From CAVXEH01 sp963805305 (lineage in GTDB: Bacteria; Chloroflexota; Limnocylindria; QHBO01), in contig CAWDTM010000003.1 of the NCBI GenBank assembly GCA_963805305.1, positions 671,574 through 735,573 of the forward strand: a stretch of 64,000 nucleotides of DNA, in the 5' to 3' direction. Below the pieces are notes generated by a model. That model searched no databases and was not told the origin of the DNA. It saw nothing but the letters and a program-made list of their open reading frames with translations. Of this stretch, positions 48,689-59,676 are shown piece by piece (position 1 is the first letter of the stretch; each line of letters starts with the position of its first letter). A program made the position numbers and the translations under genes.

Positions 48689-51600
48689 TCAGTCCTCCCC
48701 CAGCCGAAGCGCGCTGCCCAGGCCCACCCGTCGCAGCAGGAGCACGAGGATTCCGACGGTCACTCCCAGGACGACCACCACCAGCCCCTCGAGCAGGGCA
48801 ATGCCGTCCCAGGGGATAGTGAGGATGGGGGTCGGCAGCACCGGCCCGGGGTCGCGCTTCATGGTGGCGAAGGGCAGGACCAGCCAGCCCAGGAGCAGCC
48901 CCAGGCCGGTACCGGCCGCGAGGCTGACGACCACGAGCAGGGTGTGCTCGATGGCGAGCCAGCCCGCCAGCTGTCGCTGCGACAGGCCCAGCGCGCGGAG
49001 GACGGCGAACTCGGTCAGGCGCTCGCGGGCCGAGACGGCGGCCGAAACCGCGAAGCCGATGGCGGCAAACAGCGCGGCCGCCACGAATCCTAGAGTCAGC
49101 GCGCCGATGACGCCCAGCGCCAGGGGGTCGGTCTGGAGCGCCGTGGCACGCTCGGCTCGGTCGAGGACCGACGTGCTGCTGTACGGCGCAACGCGGAGCG
49201 CCGCCACCGCAGTGGCCTCGGTGCGGGGCGTGGTGGCCAGCCACCATTCGGTGGGAACCCACGGACGGCCCGCGATCGCCTGCTGCACCTGGATGGTGGG
49301 CAGGTCGGCGACCACGATCGGCATGGTTGGGTCGGTGGTCGGGAAGTCGCCGAAGACGCCCGCGACCCGCACGGCCTGGGTCCCCGCCCCCAGGTCGATC
49401 GCCAGCGTTCCGCCCACCTCGGCACCGACCAGCGTCAGGAAGCGGGCGTTGGCAAGGATCGGCACCGCCTGGACGCCGGTCGCCTGCAGGCCCGCCTGCT
49501 GGAGCGCGTACTCCACCCCCCGCCGGGGGAAGGTACTGACCCCGGTATCGATCGCCAGCGCCAGCTGGCCCTGCCCGGCCGGCGCCAGCCGGAGCGTGCC
49601 CATCGAGACGGAGCCTGGCTGCGCCGTTAGCCAGTTGCCTCCCAGCATCGCCGGCGACCAGGCTTCGCCGCCGCCGACCCCGGAGGTTTCGATCCCGCGG
49701 ATCGTCACCGTCCCGTCGAAGAGCATGTCCGGCCTGGGCAGGTCCACGCCCAGCGAGACGGAGAGGAGCCGGACCGGTCCCGGGAGGCCGAACCAGGTCC
49801 CGGATCCCGCCCCGGCAGCGCCGACCATTTCCTCCAGGCGCACCGTCCCGTCCACGAGCGGCACGTCCCCCATGGAGATCAGGTGCACCGATCCGTCGCC
49901 GGCGACCACGAGCAGCCGGAGCGCTCCGGAAGCGGGCACGACCGGCGGATCCTGTCCCCCGGGCAGCTTGGGCGGCGGCTGCAGGCTCACCCCGACCTCG
50001 ACGGCAACCCGCACCGGCGAGCCGGGAAGGACCGGGCCGTCGAGGGCAGGACGTGCCGCAGCCAGCGGCGCCATGAGGGCGGTGAGGGAGGCCGCCGCCT
50101 CGTCGGACCGCCAGGCGACCACTCTCGGCGCGGTCCCCGAGTCGAGAGCCAGGAGCTGGACGCTTCCGCCTGCGGCGAAGGCCGCCAGGGAGCTGCGCCT
50201 GGCCGCCATCACCCCGGTCGCGCCGGGCAGCGCCGCGTAGGCACCCGGGAGCGCTGTGACCGGCATCGCACCGGTCCGGTGGTCGGGGTCGACCCGGATC
50301 TCGGCACCCACCTGCCGTGCCGCCTGGTCCCGCTGAGAACCGCTCCAGGTCGCGATGTAGAGCGTGGCGAAGCCTCCGAGCGCGACGGTCAGGATGAGCA
50401 GCAGGGCGGACCGGCTGTAGCGCAGCGGCCGGCGGGCCAGCTGCCAGGCCCCCAGCGAGGCGACCGCGGTCCGGCGTCGGGCCACCACCACCTCGGCGCC
50501 CTGGGCGAGGAGCGGGATCAGGCGCAGGGCAAGGATGGAACCGGCGATGAGCCCGATGGCGGGCGCTGCCACGAGCAGCGGGTCAATGCCAATCCCGCCC
50601 CGGATCGAGCTGGTGATGGCCCCTCCGTACAGGCGCAGCTGCCAGAGGCCCACCCCGGCGGCCGCGACGAGCGCCAGGTCGAGCCCCACCCGCTGGGCGA
50701 TCCCGCGGCTCGCCTGCCGCCCCTTCGCCCGGGAGGCGGCGCTCAACGATCGGGCGGCACGCACCGCCGGCGCCACGAGCGCCCCGACGGCGAGAAGCGC
50801 CCCCAGCCCGGCGACGACGTAGGAGCCCGCGGAGACCCGCGGGTCCAGGGTCAGGCCAATCGACGCCAGCGGCCCGATCCGGTTGAAGAGACGGAGCGCG
50901 ATGGCGGCCAGCCACGGCGCGACGGCCGCAGCCGGAACGGCGAGCACCAACCCCTCGATCAGCGCCTGCACGACGAGCTGCCCGGTGGCCGCGCCGCGTG
51001 CGTGGAGCATGGCGGACTCGACCCTCCGCTGCTCGACGAGGAGCCCGGCCGTGAGGAGCAGGGCGTAGGCGGCCAGCGCGACGAGCTGGACCAGGAGGAG
51101 CAGCACGCCGGTGCGGGTTGCGAGCAGGGCACGCTGGAGGTCGTCGATGAGCGGGACGAGGCCGGTCGAGACGGAGAGGTTCGGGGCGCCGGGCACTGCC
51201 CGCCGCACCGACGCGTTCAGCGTCCCGTCGATGCCGTTCACGCTCCCCCGCAGGGGCGAGAGTCCGTCGAGGTCCACGGCGGACAGCTGCGGGAAGAGCC
51301 GCCAGCTGACAGCCGCCGCGTCGGCGGTGAGCACCGACCGGAAGTCCCCCTCGGCGAGGATGAGCGGCCCGTAGGTCGTGTAGTTCGCGCTCGTCGTCGC
51401 GCCGGCGAGCTCCATCGGGTCGTCCCACCAGTACGGGTCGGCCTGGTCGTCGACGCGGTAGATCCCCGTCACGTCAACGTCGACCACCAGCGTCGGATCC
51501 AGGCGGCTGGGCATCTGCAGGGCGTCTCCGACCTTCACGCCGAGGTCGCTCGCCAGCAGGCCGGGAATCGCAACCTGCATCGGTCCGCTCGCTTCGGGTC

Positions 51601-52021
51601 GCGCCGCTGGCCAGGCGCCCTCGGTCAGGCTGGCGTGTCGGTCGATCGCCTCGTATGCGCCGAAGACCGCCAGGTTGTGGACGCCGTCCGCCGGCTGCTG
51701 CGGAAGCGCGAACGAATCGGACTTCTGGATGCGCACGATGCGGGCCCCGACCGGCAGGCTGGACTTGACCGAGGCACGGACGGCTGGATCGGCGCCGGAG
51801 ACCTGTGCCGGGGTCATCCGTGCGGTGGCCTGGAGGTTCGCCTGGCGAACCGGTGCATCGGCGAGGGCGCGCCGCAGGCCCTGGAGGGTGACCGCGTCCG
51901 CGTAGATCAGACCGGAGGCCAGGAGCGTGGTGGCAACCACGATCACGAGCCCCGCCGCAGCGGTCACCACCCAGTCGGCGCGGATGCGCGCCAGGACCAG
52001 GCGCAGGGTTGCCGGGCTCAT
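48689..52021 (-). CDS. Very large FtsX-family ABC permease (1110 aa)
   Basis: 1110 aa from ATG 52021 (MSPATLRLVLARIRADW); upstream in-frame sequence is not family-like. N-terminal helix VTAAAGLVIVVATTLLASGL, a large outer domain, a middle helical block with ARGAATGQLVVQALIEGLVL, a second large outer domain, and a C-terminal FtsX module (LGFVAAALFAAIGFAVSAAV, ARERLTEFAVLRALGLSQRQ). It probably pairs with the 933-aa permease as a heterodimer energised by one or both ATPases encoded downstream. Permeases of this size act mechanically on the periplasm rather than as simple channels. No adaptor (membrane-fusion) protein is encoded nearby. Confidence 0.84.
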   Translation of the reverse strand: MSPATLRLVLARIRADWVVTAAAGLVIVVATTLLASGLIYADAVTLQGLRRALADAPVRQANLQATARMTPAQVSGADPAVRASVKSSLPVGARIVRIQKSDSFALPQQPADGVHNLAVFGAYEAIDRHASLTEGAWPAARPEASGPMQVAIPGLLASDLGVKVGDALQMPSRLDPTLVVDVDVTGIYRVDDQADPYWWDDPMELAGATTSANYTTYGPLILAEGDFRSVLTADAAAVSWRLFPQLSAVDLDGLSPLRGSVNGIDGTLNASVRRAVPGAPNLSVSTGLVPLIDDLQRALLATRTGVLLLLVQLVALAAYALLLTAGLLVEQRRVESAMLHARGAATGQLVVQALIEGLVLAVPAAAVAPWLAAIALRLFNRIGPLASIGLTLDPRVSAGSYVVAGLGALLAVGALVAPAVRAARSLSAASRAKGRQASRGIAQRVGLDLALVAAAGVGLWQLRLYGGAITSSIRGGIGIDPLLVAAPAIGLIAGSILALRLIPLLAQGAEVVVARRRTAVASLGAWQLARRPLRYSRSALLLILTVALGGFATLYIATWSGSQRDQAARQVGAEIRVDPDHRTGAMPVTALPGAYAALPGATGVMAARRSSLAAFAAGGSVQLLALDSGTAPRVVAWRSDEAAASLTALMAPLAAARPALDGPVLPGSPVRVAVEVGVSLQPPPKLPGGQDPPVVPASGALRLLVVAGDGSVHLISMGDVPLVDGTVRLEEMVGAAGAGSGTWFGLPGPVRLLSVSLGVDLPRPDMLFDGTVTIRGIETSGVGGGEAWSPAMLGGNWLTAQPGSVSMGTLRLAPAGQGQLALAIDTGVSTFPRRGVEYALQQAGLQATGVQAVPILANARFLTLVGAEVGGTLAIDLGAGTQAVRVAGVFGDFPTTDPTMPIVVADLPTIQVQQAIAGRPWVPTEWWLATTPRTEATAVAALRVAPYSSTSVLDRAERATALQTDPLALGVIGALTLGFVAAALFAAIGFAVSAAVSARERLTEFAVLRALGLSQRQLAGWLAIEHTLLVVVSLAAGTGLGLLLGWLVLPFATMKRDPGPVLPTPILTIPWDGIALLEGLVVVVLGVTVGILVLLLRRVGLGSALRLGED

Positions 52022-52214
52022 CGGCCGCTGGGCGCGCGGACGCCCAGAGCCAATGCGGATCGAGACATTCCGACGGAGAACCCCCGGGTGGCGGGTGCAC
52101 AGACTACCCGCCAGCGTGGTCCGCGGTTCATCCGCTGGCCCGGGCCGAATGGCGCTTGCATGGCGACGGATGCACTGTCCACCATGCACGAACTGGTGGC
52201 AGCACGGGGGGACC

Positions 52215-53465
52215 ATGACAGACCGATGGCGGCGGCTCCGTCGTTCCGGGGTCGCGATAGCGGGACTGCTCGTAGTCCTGTCCGCGTGTGGATCGCCCAG
52301 CACGACCGCCACCCCGGTGCCCCCTCCGTGGACCGGTCCCGTGGTGCGCTTCGAGGCCGAGGTCCGGCTGCCCGGCGATCACGAGCTCGTCGATGCCCTC
52401 GAATGGCAGGGCCGGATGATCGGGGTGACGCGGGCACCGGACGTGCGATCCGACTCCGGGTTCAGCGCCGAGATCGTGACGAGCAGCGACGGGCTCACCT
52501 GGAACGTGGTCGATACCCAGGCCGCCCTGCGGGGTGCGACCCCCGTGCGCCTCGTGCCCGTCGGCAACGGCCTGGTCGTGCTCGGCACGACCGGAAGCAC
52601 GGAGGCTCCGTACCCGACGGCACCATCGGCCGTGTACTACTCGGCGGACGCCGAGACCTGGGAGGACACGACGCCGTCCGGGATGGCAGCCGACACCTTG
52701 CCCGCCATCGCGACGACCGCCGGAGGCGCGGTGATGGTCGGGCGCACCGCGGATGGCGCGTCGGACGTGTGGGTCACGGCGGACGGCCGGGCGTGGCACC
52801 AGGCCAGCCTGGGCGACCCGGCCGACACCCACCCCGAGACGGTGGCGGCCCGCGGTGACCGGTTCATCCTGCTGGGACGGACCGGACCGCCATGGAACCT
52901 CGACGGCACCATCACCTCGTCCGAGCTGAGCACCCCCGCCATGTGGAGCTCCACTGACGGCCTGAGCTGGGAGCGGGCTGCGATCGACCTGCCCGCCGCG
53001 CCGCAGACGGGATTCGGCGGCGCCATTGACACCCCGGACGGCATCCTGGCCTACGGCTTCGGACTCATGGGCGCGTTTGCGTTCTGGAGCTCGGACGGTG
53101 TGTCGTGGACCTCGGCAGCCGGTGGGACCGTCGTGCTCGGCGCTGCCTTCCTTCCGATGGGCTGCTCATCGAGCCTCTGTGTCCTCTTTGGCGGGGAGGG
53201 ATGGCCGCCGCCAGGGGGAGGCACTCCACTACCGACCTCCAGCCCGGGGGCCCGGACGATGCTTCACCCCTGGGTGCTGACGAGCGAAGGCGGCTGGCTG
53301 GATGCGCAGGTCTCCGGCCTGCCTCCCACCTCGGTGAATGGCGGTGTGGACGGGGTCGCTTCGACGCTGAACAAGGTCATCGCGGTGGGGAGCAGGTTCA
53401 TTGGTATCGGCACCCGGACACCGCACCCGGTGATCTGGCTCATCAGCGTGACCCTGCCGGACTAG
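52215..53465 (+). CDS. Secreted lipoprotein with Asp-box (BNR-like) repeats
   Basis: 416 aa from ATG 52215. Lipoprotein signal: RWRRLRRSG, hydrophobic VAIAGLLVVL and lipobox LSAC (Cys about residue 22). At least five Asp-box-like units follow: SSDGLTWNV, SADAETWED, TADGRAWHQ, SSTDGLSWER and SSDGVSWTS, spaced as blades of a propeller. Such propellers occur in sialidases and in non-enzymatic binding proteins; no sialidase catalytic set is visible, so a binding or scaffold role is more likely. Divergent from the 1110-aa permease across 193 bp. Confidence 0.75.
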   Translation: MTDRWRRLRRSGVAIAGLLVVLSACGSPSTTATPVPPPWTGPVVRFEAEVRLPGDHELVDALEWQGRMIGVTRAPDVRSDSGFSAEIVTSSDGLTWNVVDTQAALRGATPVRLVPVGNGLVVLGTTGSTEAPYPTAPSAVYYSADAETWEDTTPSGMAADTLPAIATTAGGAVMVGRTADGASDVWVTADGRAWHQASLGDPADTHPETVAARGDRFILLGRTGPPWNLDGTITSSELSTPAMWSSTDGLSWERAAIDLPAAPQTGFGGAIDTPDGILAYGFGLMGAFAFWSSDGVSWTSAAGGTVVLGAAFLPMGCSSSLCVLFGGEGWPPPGGGTPLPTSSPGARTMLHPWVLTSEGGWLDAQVSGLPPTSVNGGVDGVASTLNKVIAVGSRFIGIGTRTPHPVIWLISVTLPD

Positions 53466-53755
53466 CAGCCCCGCGAGTCGTCACGTGCTCATGTGGCCGG
53501 CGCGCGCAGCCCAAGCTTGCTCAGCTTGCCTCCCGACTCGTCATGTGCTCGTGCCAGTAGCGCAAGGCGCGGCCGGCTGGCGACGGACGAGGTCGGGATC
53601 GCGTTTCCACGCTCAACGAAGCTTTCCGGCGTGACGAGACCCGAGGCTGCGGTCGCCTGACGCTACGGTGGTAAGCGCCTGACGAGTCGAGCGGCCCAAC
53701 CCGCAGCCGCAGGCGTCACGCGGTCGGCGGGCGTGCCGCGGCCTATCCTGCGCCG
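53466..53755. other. Intergenic region with imperfect repeats
   Basis: 290 nt without a gene. Two 20-bp copies match at 17 of 20 positions (53474-53493 and 53534-53553, core around ACGTGCTC/ATGTGCTC), and CGACTCGTCA (53534-53543) recurs inverted as TGACGAGTCG (53680-53689). Function unknown; could be regulatory sites for the kinase gene or remnants. Confidence 0.45.
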
Positions 53756-54679
53756 ATGGCGGAATGGACCCCGGACCTCGACGTGGACACCGGACTGGCG
53801 GCAGCGCTGATCGAAGATCAGTTCCCGGAGCTCGCCGGGTCGCCGGTCGAGCCGCTCGGCGCCGGCTGGGACAACGCAGTCTTCGCCGTGGGCGACCCGC
53901 CCGAATGGGCCTTCCGCTTCCCGCGGCGCGCCGTGGCGGTTCCCGGAGTCAAGCGCGAGATCGCTGTGCTCCCGAGGCTGGCCCCACTGCTCCCCGTCGC
54001 CATTCCTGCGCCCCGATGGGTGGGTGGGCCGTCGGAGCGCCGCGGCTACCCGTGGCCATTCTTCGGCGCGCCGCTCATCGAGGGTCACGAGCCGGCGGAG
54101 GCCCCCCTGTCCGACGAGGACCGCGTCGCCATAGGCGCACAGGTCGGGACTGTCCTGCACGTGCTGCACGACCCGGCGGTCGCCGCTCGCCTGGGCAGCG
54201 GCCTTCCAGAGGATCCCAACCGCCGCGCGGACATGCCGTTCCGCGCGGCGGCTACGCTGGACTGGCTGGGACGCCTGGAGCGCGCCGGTCTTTGGAACCC
54301 GCCGCCATCGGTCCATGGGCTCCTGGCCGAGGCCGCAGCGCTGCCTCCGGCGCCTGCCACCGTCGTCGCCCACGGCGACCTGCATGTGCGCCACCTGCTG
54401 GTGGCCGATGGCGGCCAGCTCACCGGCATCATCGACTGGGGCGATCTGTGCCGGGCCGATCCATCCATCGACCTGTCGCTGTACTGGTCATTCCTGCCCC
54501 CTGGTGCCCGTCCGACCTTCCTCGACGCCTACGGCGACGTCGCGGTCTCGGCCCTCCGCCGGGCCCGGGTGCTGGCCCTGTTCCTCTCCGCGGCGCTCGC
54601 GGCATATGCTGCGGAACAGGGCAGCGCCGCTCTCCTCGCTGAGTCGTTGGCCGGTCTGGACCGAGCGCTCGACGAATGA
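53756..54679 (+). CDS. Aminoglycoside phosphotransferase-like (APH) kinase
   Basis: 307 aa. The APH-family fold: ERK-like N-lobe with GAGWDNAVFAVG (nucleotide loop) and AFRFPRR (conserved Lys replaced by Arg), catalytic VVAHGDLHVRHLLV (Brenner HGDxH-type loop with His where Asn is usual at the +3 position), and metal motif GIIDWGDLCRADPSIDLS. This resembles macrolide 2'-phosphotransferases and many uncharacterised small-molecule kinases. Antibiotic resistance cannot be claimed. It stands alone, just upstream of the ccm promoter. Confidence 0.78.
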   Translation: MAEWTPDLDVDTGLAAALIEDQFPELAGSPVEPLGAGWDNAVFAVGDPPEWAFRFPRRAVAVPGVKREIAVLPRLAPLLPVAIPAPRWVGGPSERRGYPWPFFGAPLIEGHEPAEAPLSDEDRVAIGAQVGTVLHVLHDPAVAARLGSGLPEDPNRRADMPFRAAATLDWLGRLERAGLWNPPPSVHGLLAEAAALPPAPATVVAHGDLHVRHLLVADGGQLTGIIDWGDLCRADPSIDLSLYWSFLPPGARPTFLDAYGDVAVSALRRARVLALFLSAALAAYAAEQGSAALLAESLAGLDRALDE

Positions 54680-54716
54680 CGACACTGACACGCGTCCGTG
54701 AGGGCGCCATCGAGAT

Positions 54717-54745
54717 TTGACGCTCTTGTGGGGAGGTCGCATAGT
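54717..54745 (+). promoter_or_regulatory. Promoter of the ccm operon
   Basis: TTGACG (54717-54722) and CATAGT (54740-54745) with a 17-bp spacer, starting 37 bp after the APH gene and followed by ccmA at 54783. The only convincing promoter for the nine-gene ccm run. Confidence 0.6.
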
Positions 54746-54782
54746 GGCCTGCACCCACGCCTTCGTGCCCCTTGAGCCGAGC

Positions 54783-55559
54783 ATGCCGCAGACCACGATC
54801 TACCGCTCCCCCCGCTCGCTCGGGCTGCAGGATTCACCGCCCCCGGCGGTCGAGACAGCCGAGCTCGCGCGCCTCTTCGGGCGAAGCGCCGCCCTCGCCG
54901 GCGTATCGCTGCGCGTGGAGACGGGTTCGGTGATCGCGCTGATCGGGCCGAACGGCGCGGGAAAGACCACCCTGCTCCGGATCCTGGCAACGGCCATCCG
55001 GCCCAGCTTCGGGTCAGCGCAGGTGGACGGCCTGGACGTCACGCGCAACGCGGACCTGGTGCGTACCCGCATCGCCTACCTGTCGCACGCCACAGGCCTG
55101 TACGACGACCTGACAGCCCGCGAGAACCTGCGCTTCTCGGCACAGCTGCTGGGGCTGCCGGCAGCCGATGCGACCCCGCGCATCGAGGCGGCCCTCGCGG
55201 AGGTCCGCATGGCCGATGCCGCCGATCTTCGCGTCCGGGGCTTCTCCGCGGGGATGCGCAAGCGCATCGCCCTGGCCCGGATCCTCCTGGCGGCACCCTC
55301 GCTCGTGCTCCTCGACGAGCCGCACGCCGCCCTCGACCCCGACGGGATGGCGCTTGTCGACCGCATGCTCGACGCATGGCGCGGCGTCGGGGTGACGGTG
55401 CTTCTCGCCTCGCACGCCGTCGAGCGCATCGCGCATCTCGTGGACGGCACCGTCCACCTCGATGGCGGTCTCGTTGCGGAGATCAGCGGCCGCGGCGTCG
55501 CCCATCGGCCGCCCATCATCCGGGACTCGACGCCGGCCACGGCCGGAGCGGCGCGATGA
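54783..55559 (+). CDS. ccmA: Cytochrome c maturation ABC ATPase CcmA
   Basis: 258 aa from ATG 54783; a longer frame from 54717 begins inside the promoter and is rejected. Walker A GPNGAGKTTLLRILAT, signature-like FSAGMRKRIALARIL, Walker B LVLLDEPHAALDPDG and switch-region SHAVERIAH. CcmA hydrolyses ATP to release holo-CcmE from the CcmCDE complex. Its context (ccmBCDEFGHI directly following) settles the assignment. It overlaps ccmB by four bases. Confidence 0.92.
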   Translation: MPQTTIYRSPRSLGLQDSPPPAVETAELARLFGRSAALAGVSLRVETGSVIALIGPNGAGKTTLLRILATAIRPSFGSAQVDGLDVTRNADLVRTRIAYLSHATGLYDDLTARENLRFSAQLLGLPAADATPRIEAALAEVRMADAADLRVRGFSAGMRKRIALARILLAAPSLVLLDEPHAALDPDGMALVDRMLDAWRGVGVTVLLASHAVERIAHLVDGTVHLDGGLVAEISGRGVAHRPPIIRDSTPATAGAAR

Positions 55560-56248
55560 ACGGCGTCGGAGCCATCGCCTCGGCAGCCTGGGCCATCGCT
55601 CGCAAGGACGCGCTCGCCGAGCTCCGCGGCAAGCACGCCGCCACCTCGACCCTCTTCTTCGCGGCCCTCGTGCTGCTCCTCTTCGGCTTTGCGCTTGGGC
55701 CGGACTCGCGCAAGCTCGCGGACGCGGCGCCCGGCCTGCTGTGGCTGGCGATCGTCTTCGCCGGCCTGCTGACCGTCGCCCGCCTGCACCAGGTGGAGAC
55801 CGATGACGACGCGCTCGAGCAGCTGGCGCTGTACCCGATCGACCGCCGCGCCATCTACGCGGGGAAGGTCATCTCCGGGCTGCTCGCGATGCTGGTGCTG
55901 GGCGTGGTGCTCCTCGGGGTGGTCGCCATCCTGTACGGCATGAACCTGGGGCCAGCACTGCCTGCGTTGCTCGTCACCCTGATCCTGGGAGCGTTGGGAT
56001 TCGCCGCGGTAGGTACCTTCTACGCGGGCGTCACGGTCCGCATGGGAGCCCGCGAGGTGATGCTGCCCTTGCTGGTTCTGCCCATCGTGGCCCCCCTCCT
56101 CCTGGCCGCGGTGAAGGCCACCGGCGCCGCCCTGGGCGGCGACCCGTCCGGCGAGCTGGGCGCCTGGCTGCAGCTGCTGGTCGGCTTCGACATCGTCATG
56201 CTCGTCGCGGGAGCCGGGACCTACGGCTTTCTCCTGGAGGACGTGTAA
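55556..56248 (+). CDS. ccmB: Cytochrome c maturation membrane protein CcmB
   Basis: 230 aa, about six membrane helices. N-terminal RKDALAELRGKHAATSTLFF, then RLHQVETDDDALEQLALYPI with the ABC-coupling region, and Ala/Leu-rich helices to the C-terminus. Forms the membrane part of the CcmAB transporter. Overlaps ccmA (ATGA) and is followed by ccmC after 6 nt. Confidence 0.9.
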   Translation: MNGVGAIASAAWAIARKDALAELRGKHAATSTLFFAALVLLLFGFALGPDSRKLADAAPGLLWLAIVFAGLLTVARLHQVETDDDALEQLALYPIDRRAIYAGKVISGLLAMLVLGVVLLGVVAILYGMNLGPALPALLVTLILGALGFAAVGTFYAGVTVRMGAREVMLPLLVLPIVAPLLLAAVKATGAALGGDPSGELGAWLQLLVGFDIVMLVAGAGTYGFLLEDV

Positions 56249-56254
56249 GAGCCG

Positions 56255-57025
56255 ATGAAGACGCGGATCCTGGGCTTCGTCGCACTGGCCGCCATCGTGG
56301 CGGGGACGGCCGTGAGCCTCTTCCTGGTGCCGCCCGACGTGAACCAGGGCGATGCCCAGCGGATCATGTACCCGCACGTTGCATCGGCCTGGCTCGCCTA
56401 CCTGTCCGGGGGCGTCACGGCGCTGGCCGGCATCGGCTGGCTCTGGAAGCGCGACCTGCGATTCGACGCGGTCGCAGTGGCCGGGGCGGAGATCGGCGCG
56501 GTCTTCACCGCTTTCGCCATCTGGGGCGGGATGATGTGGGGCAGGCCGGTCTGGGGCACCTTCTGGCAGTGGGAGGACCCTCGCATGGCGACCACCGCGC
56601 TGCTGCTGGCCCTCTACGTGGGCTACCTGCTCCTGCGGCGCCTGTCCGACGACCCCGAGCGACGCGCGACCCGTGCCGCGGTGGTGGGCCTGGTCGCGGC
56701 CGCGGACATCCCCATCGTCCATTTCAGCGTGGACTGGTGGCGGGGCCTGCACCAGGGCGCCACGTTCGGGTCGCCGGACAAGCTCCTCCATCCCGCGGCA
56801 CCGCTGGCGTTCGTCCTGACCCTGATGGGGATGCTGACGGCCTTCACCCTCGGGTGGGCCTGGCTCATGATCCGCCGCTACCAGCTTGCCCGGACGGAGC
56901 TCGAGATCGAGGAGCGGATCCGTGCCGGTCGCCTGAACGCGGCACGTCTGCGCGCCCAGGCTGCGCCTGCTCCATCGGCCGATGGCGCTCGCACCGCGGG
57001 GCCTGCCGGCGAGGTGCTTCCATGA
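56255..57025 (+). CDS. ccmC: Heme-handling protein CcmC
   Basis: 256 aa, six-helix heme-binding member of the HHP family. QRIMYPHVASAWLAY carries one heme-ligand His (H about 46), the tryptophan-rich loop is GRPVWGTFWQWEDPRM, and a second His lies in DIPIVHFSVDWWRGLH. CcmC attaches heme to CcmE on the outer face of the membrane. The C-terminal ~40 residues are a soluble Ala/Arg-rich extension. It overlaps the small ccmD gene by four bases. Confidence 0.94.
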   Translation: MKTRILGFVALAAIVAGTAVSLFLVPPDVNQGDAQRIMYPHVASAWLAYLSGGVTALAGIGWLWKRDLRFDAVAVAGAEIGAVFTAFAIWGGMMWGRPVWGTFWQWEDPRMATTALLLALYVGYLLLRRLSDDPERRATRAAVVGLVAAADIPIVHFSVDWWRGLHQGATFGSPDKLLHPAAPLAFVLTLMGMLTAFTLGWAWLMIRRYQLARTELEIEERIRAGRLNAARLRAQAAPAPSADGARTAGPAGEVLP

Positions 57026-57186
57026 CCGACGTCGCGTTCGTGATCGCCGGGTTCACCGGGATCCTCGGCGGCCTCGCCGTGTACGCCTCCTCCCTCGCCT
57101 GGCGCCTGCGCGCCGCACGACGCGACGCCGATGCGCAGGATGCCCCGGCCGTCCGCGACGGGCAGTCCACGCCGGGGAGCGAATGA
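57022..57186 (+). CDS. ccmD: CcmD-like single-helix protein
   Basis: 54 aa, ATG overlapping the ccmC stop and stop overlapping the ccmE start. One membrane helix (FVIAGFTGILGGLAVYASSL) followed by a basic then acidic tail. CcmD is always very short and poorly conserved; this length, topology and exact position between ccmC and ccmE support it. It would hold CcmE to CcmC. Confidence 0.8.
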   Translation: MTDVAFVIAGFTGILGGLAVYASSLAWRLRAARRDADAQDAPAVRDGQSTPGSE

Positions 57187-57650
57187 CCGTCACCGCTCCG
57201 GCGCCGCCGCCGCGGCCGCGCCGCAGCCGATGGGGGCTGGTCATCGGGGCCGCCGTGGTGGTGGCCGTGATCGGCTACTTCGCCTTCAGCGGGATCGGCG
57301 ATGCGCTCGTCTACTACCGGACCCCGACCGAGATCCTGGCCCGGGGCGACAGGGAGATCGGACAGACCATCCGCCTCGGCGGCCTCGTCCAGGCGGGCAC
57401 CCTGGACTGCTCGAACGGCCAGGTTCGCTTCACCCTCACCGACAACACGAACGCCATCGACGTCCACAACGCGCCGGGTGAGGCGGTGCAGTGCCCCAAG
57501 CTCGACGCCGGCGCGGTCGTGGAGGGCACCCTTGGCGCGGACGGCACCTTCGCTGCCACCCAGATCCTGATCAAGCACAACGAGACGTACGTGGCCCCGA
57601 CCGATGGCGCGATCCCGTCGCACGTCATCCCGTCGGGGAGCGGCGGCTAG
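57183..57650 (+). CDS. ccmE: Heme chaperone CcmE
   Basis: 155 aa. N-terminal signal-anchor WGLVIGAAVVVAVIGYFAF, then an OB-fold domain (IRLGGLVQAGTLDCSNGQVR, FTLTDNTNAIDVHN, AVVEGTLGADGTFAATQIL) ending in ILIKHNETY. The classical motif is H-D-E-N-Y with His forming the covalent heme bond; here it reads KHNETY, so the His and Tyr are kept but the two residues between are changed. Two extra Cys (CSNG, QCPK) are present. Overlaps ccmD; ccmF follows after 10 nt. Confidence 0.9.
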   Translation: MTVTAPAPPPRPRRSRWGLVIGAAVVVAVIGYFAFSGIGDALVYYRTPTEILARGDREIGQTIRLGGLVQAGTLDCSNGQVRFTLTDNTNAIDVHNAPGEAVQCPKLDAGAVVEGTLGADGTFAATQILIKHNETYVAPTDGAIPSHVIPSGSGG

Positions 57651-57660
57651 GGCTCCGGCG

Positions 57661-59670
<2,010 letters not shown>

Positions 59671-59676
59671 AGGCGG

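Noticed and set aside
52022..52312. N-terminal extension of the 1110-aa permease
   Set aside because: No family similarity; it would extend across the divergent lipoprotein start. ATG 52021 precedes the first helix directly.
54717..54782. TTG start giving a longer CcmA
   Set aside because: The TTG is the -35 of a good promoter and the added residues do not resemble CcmA; ATG 54783 is used.
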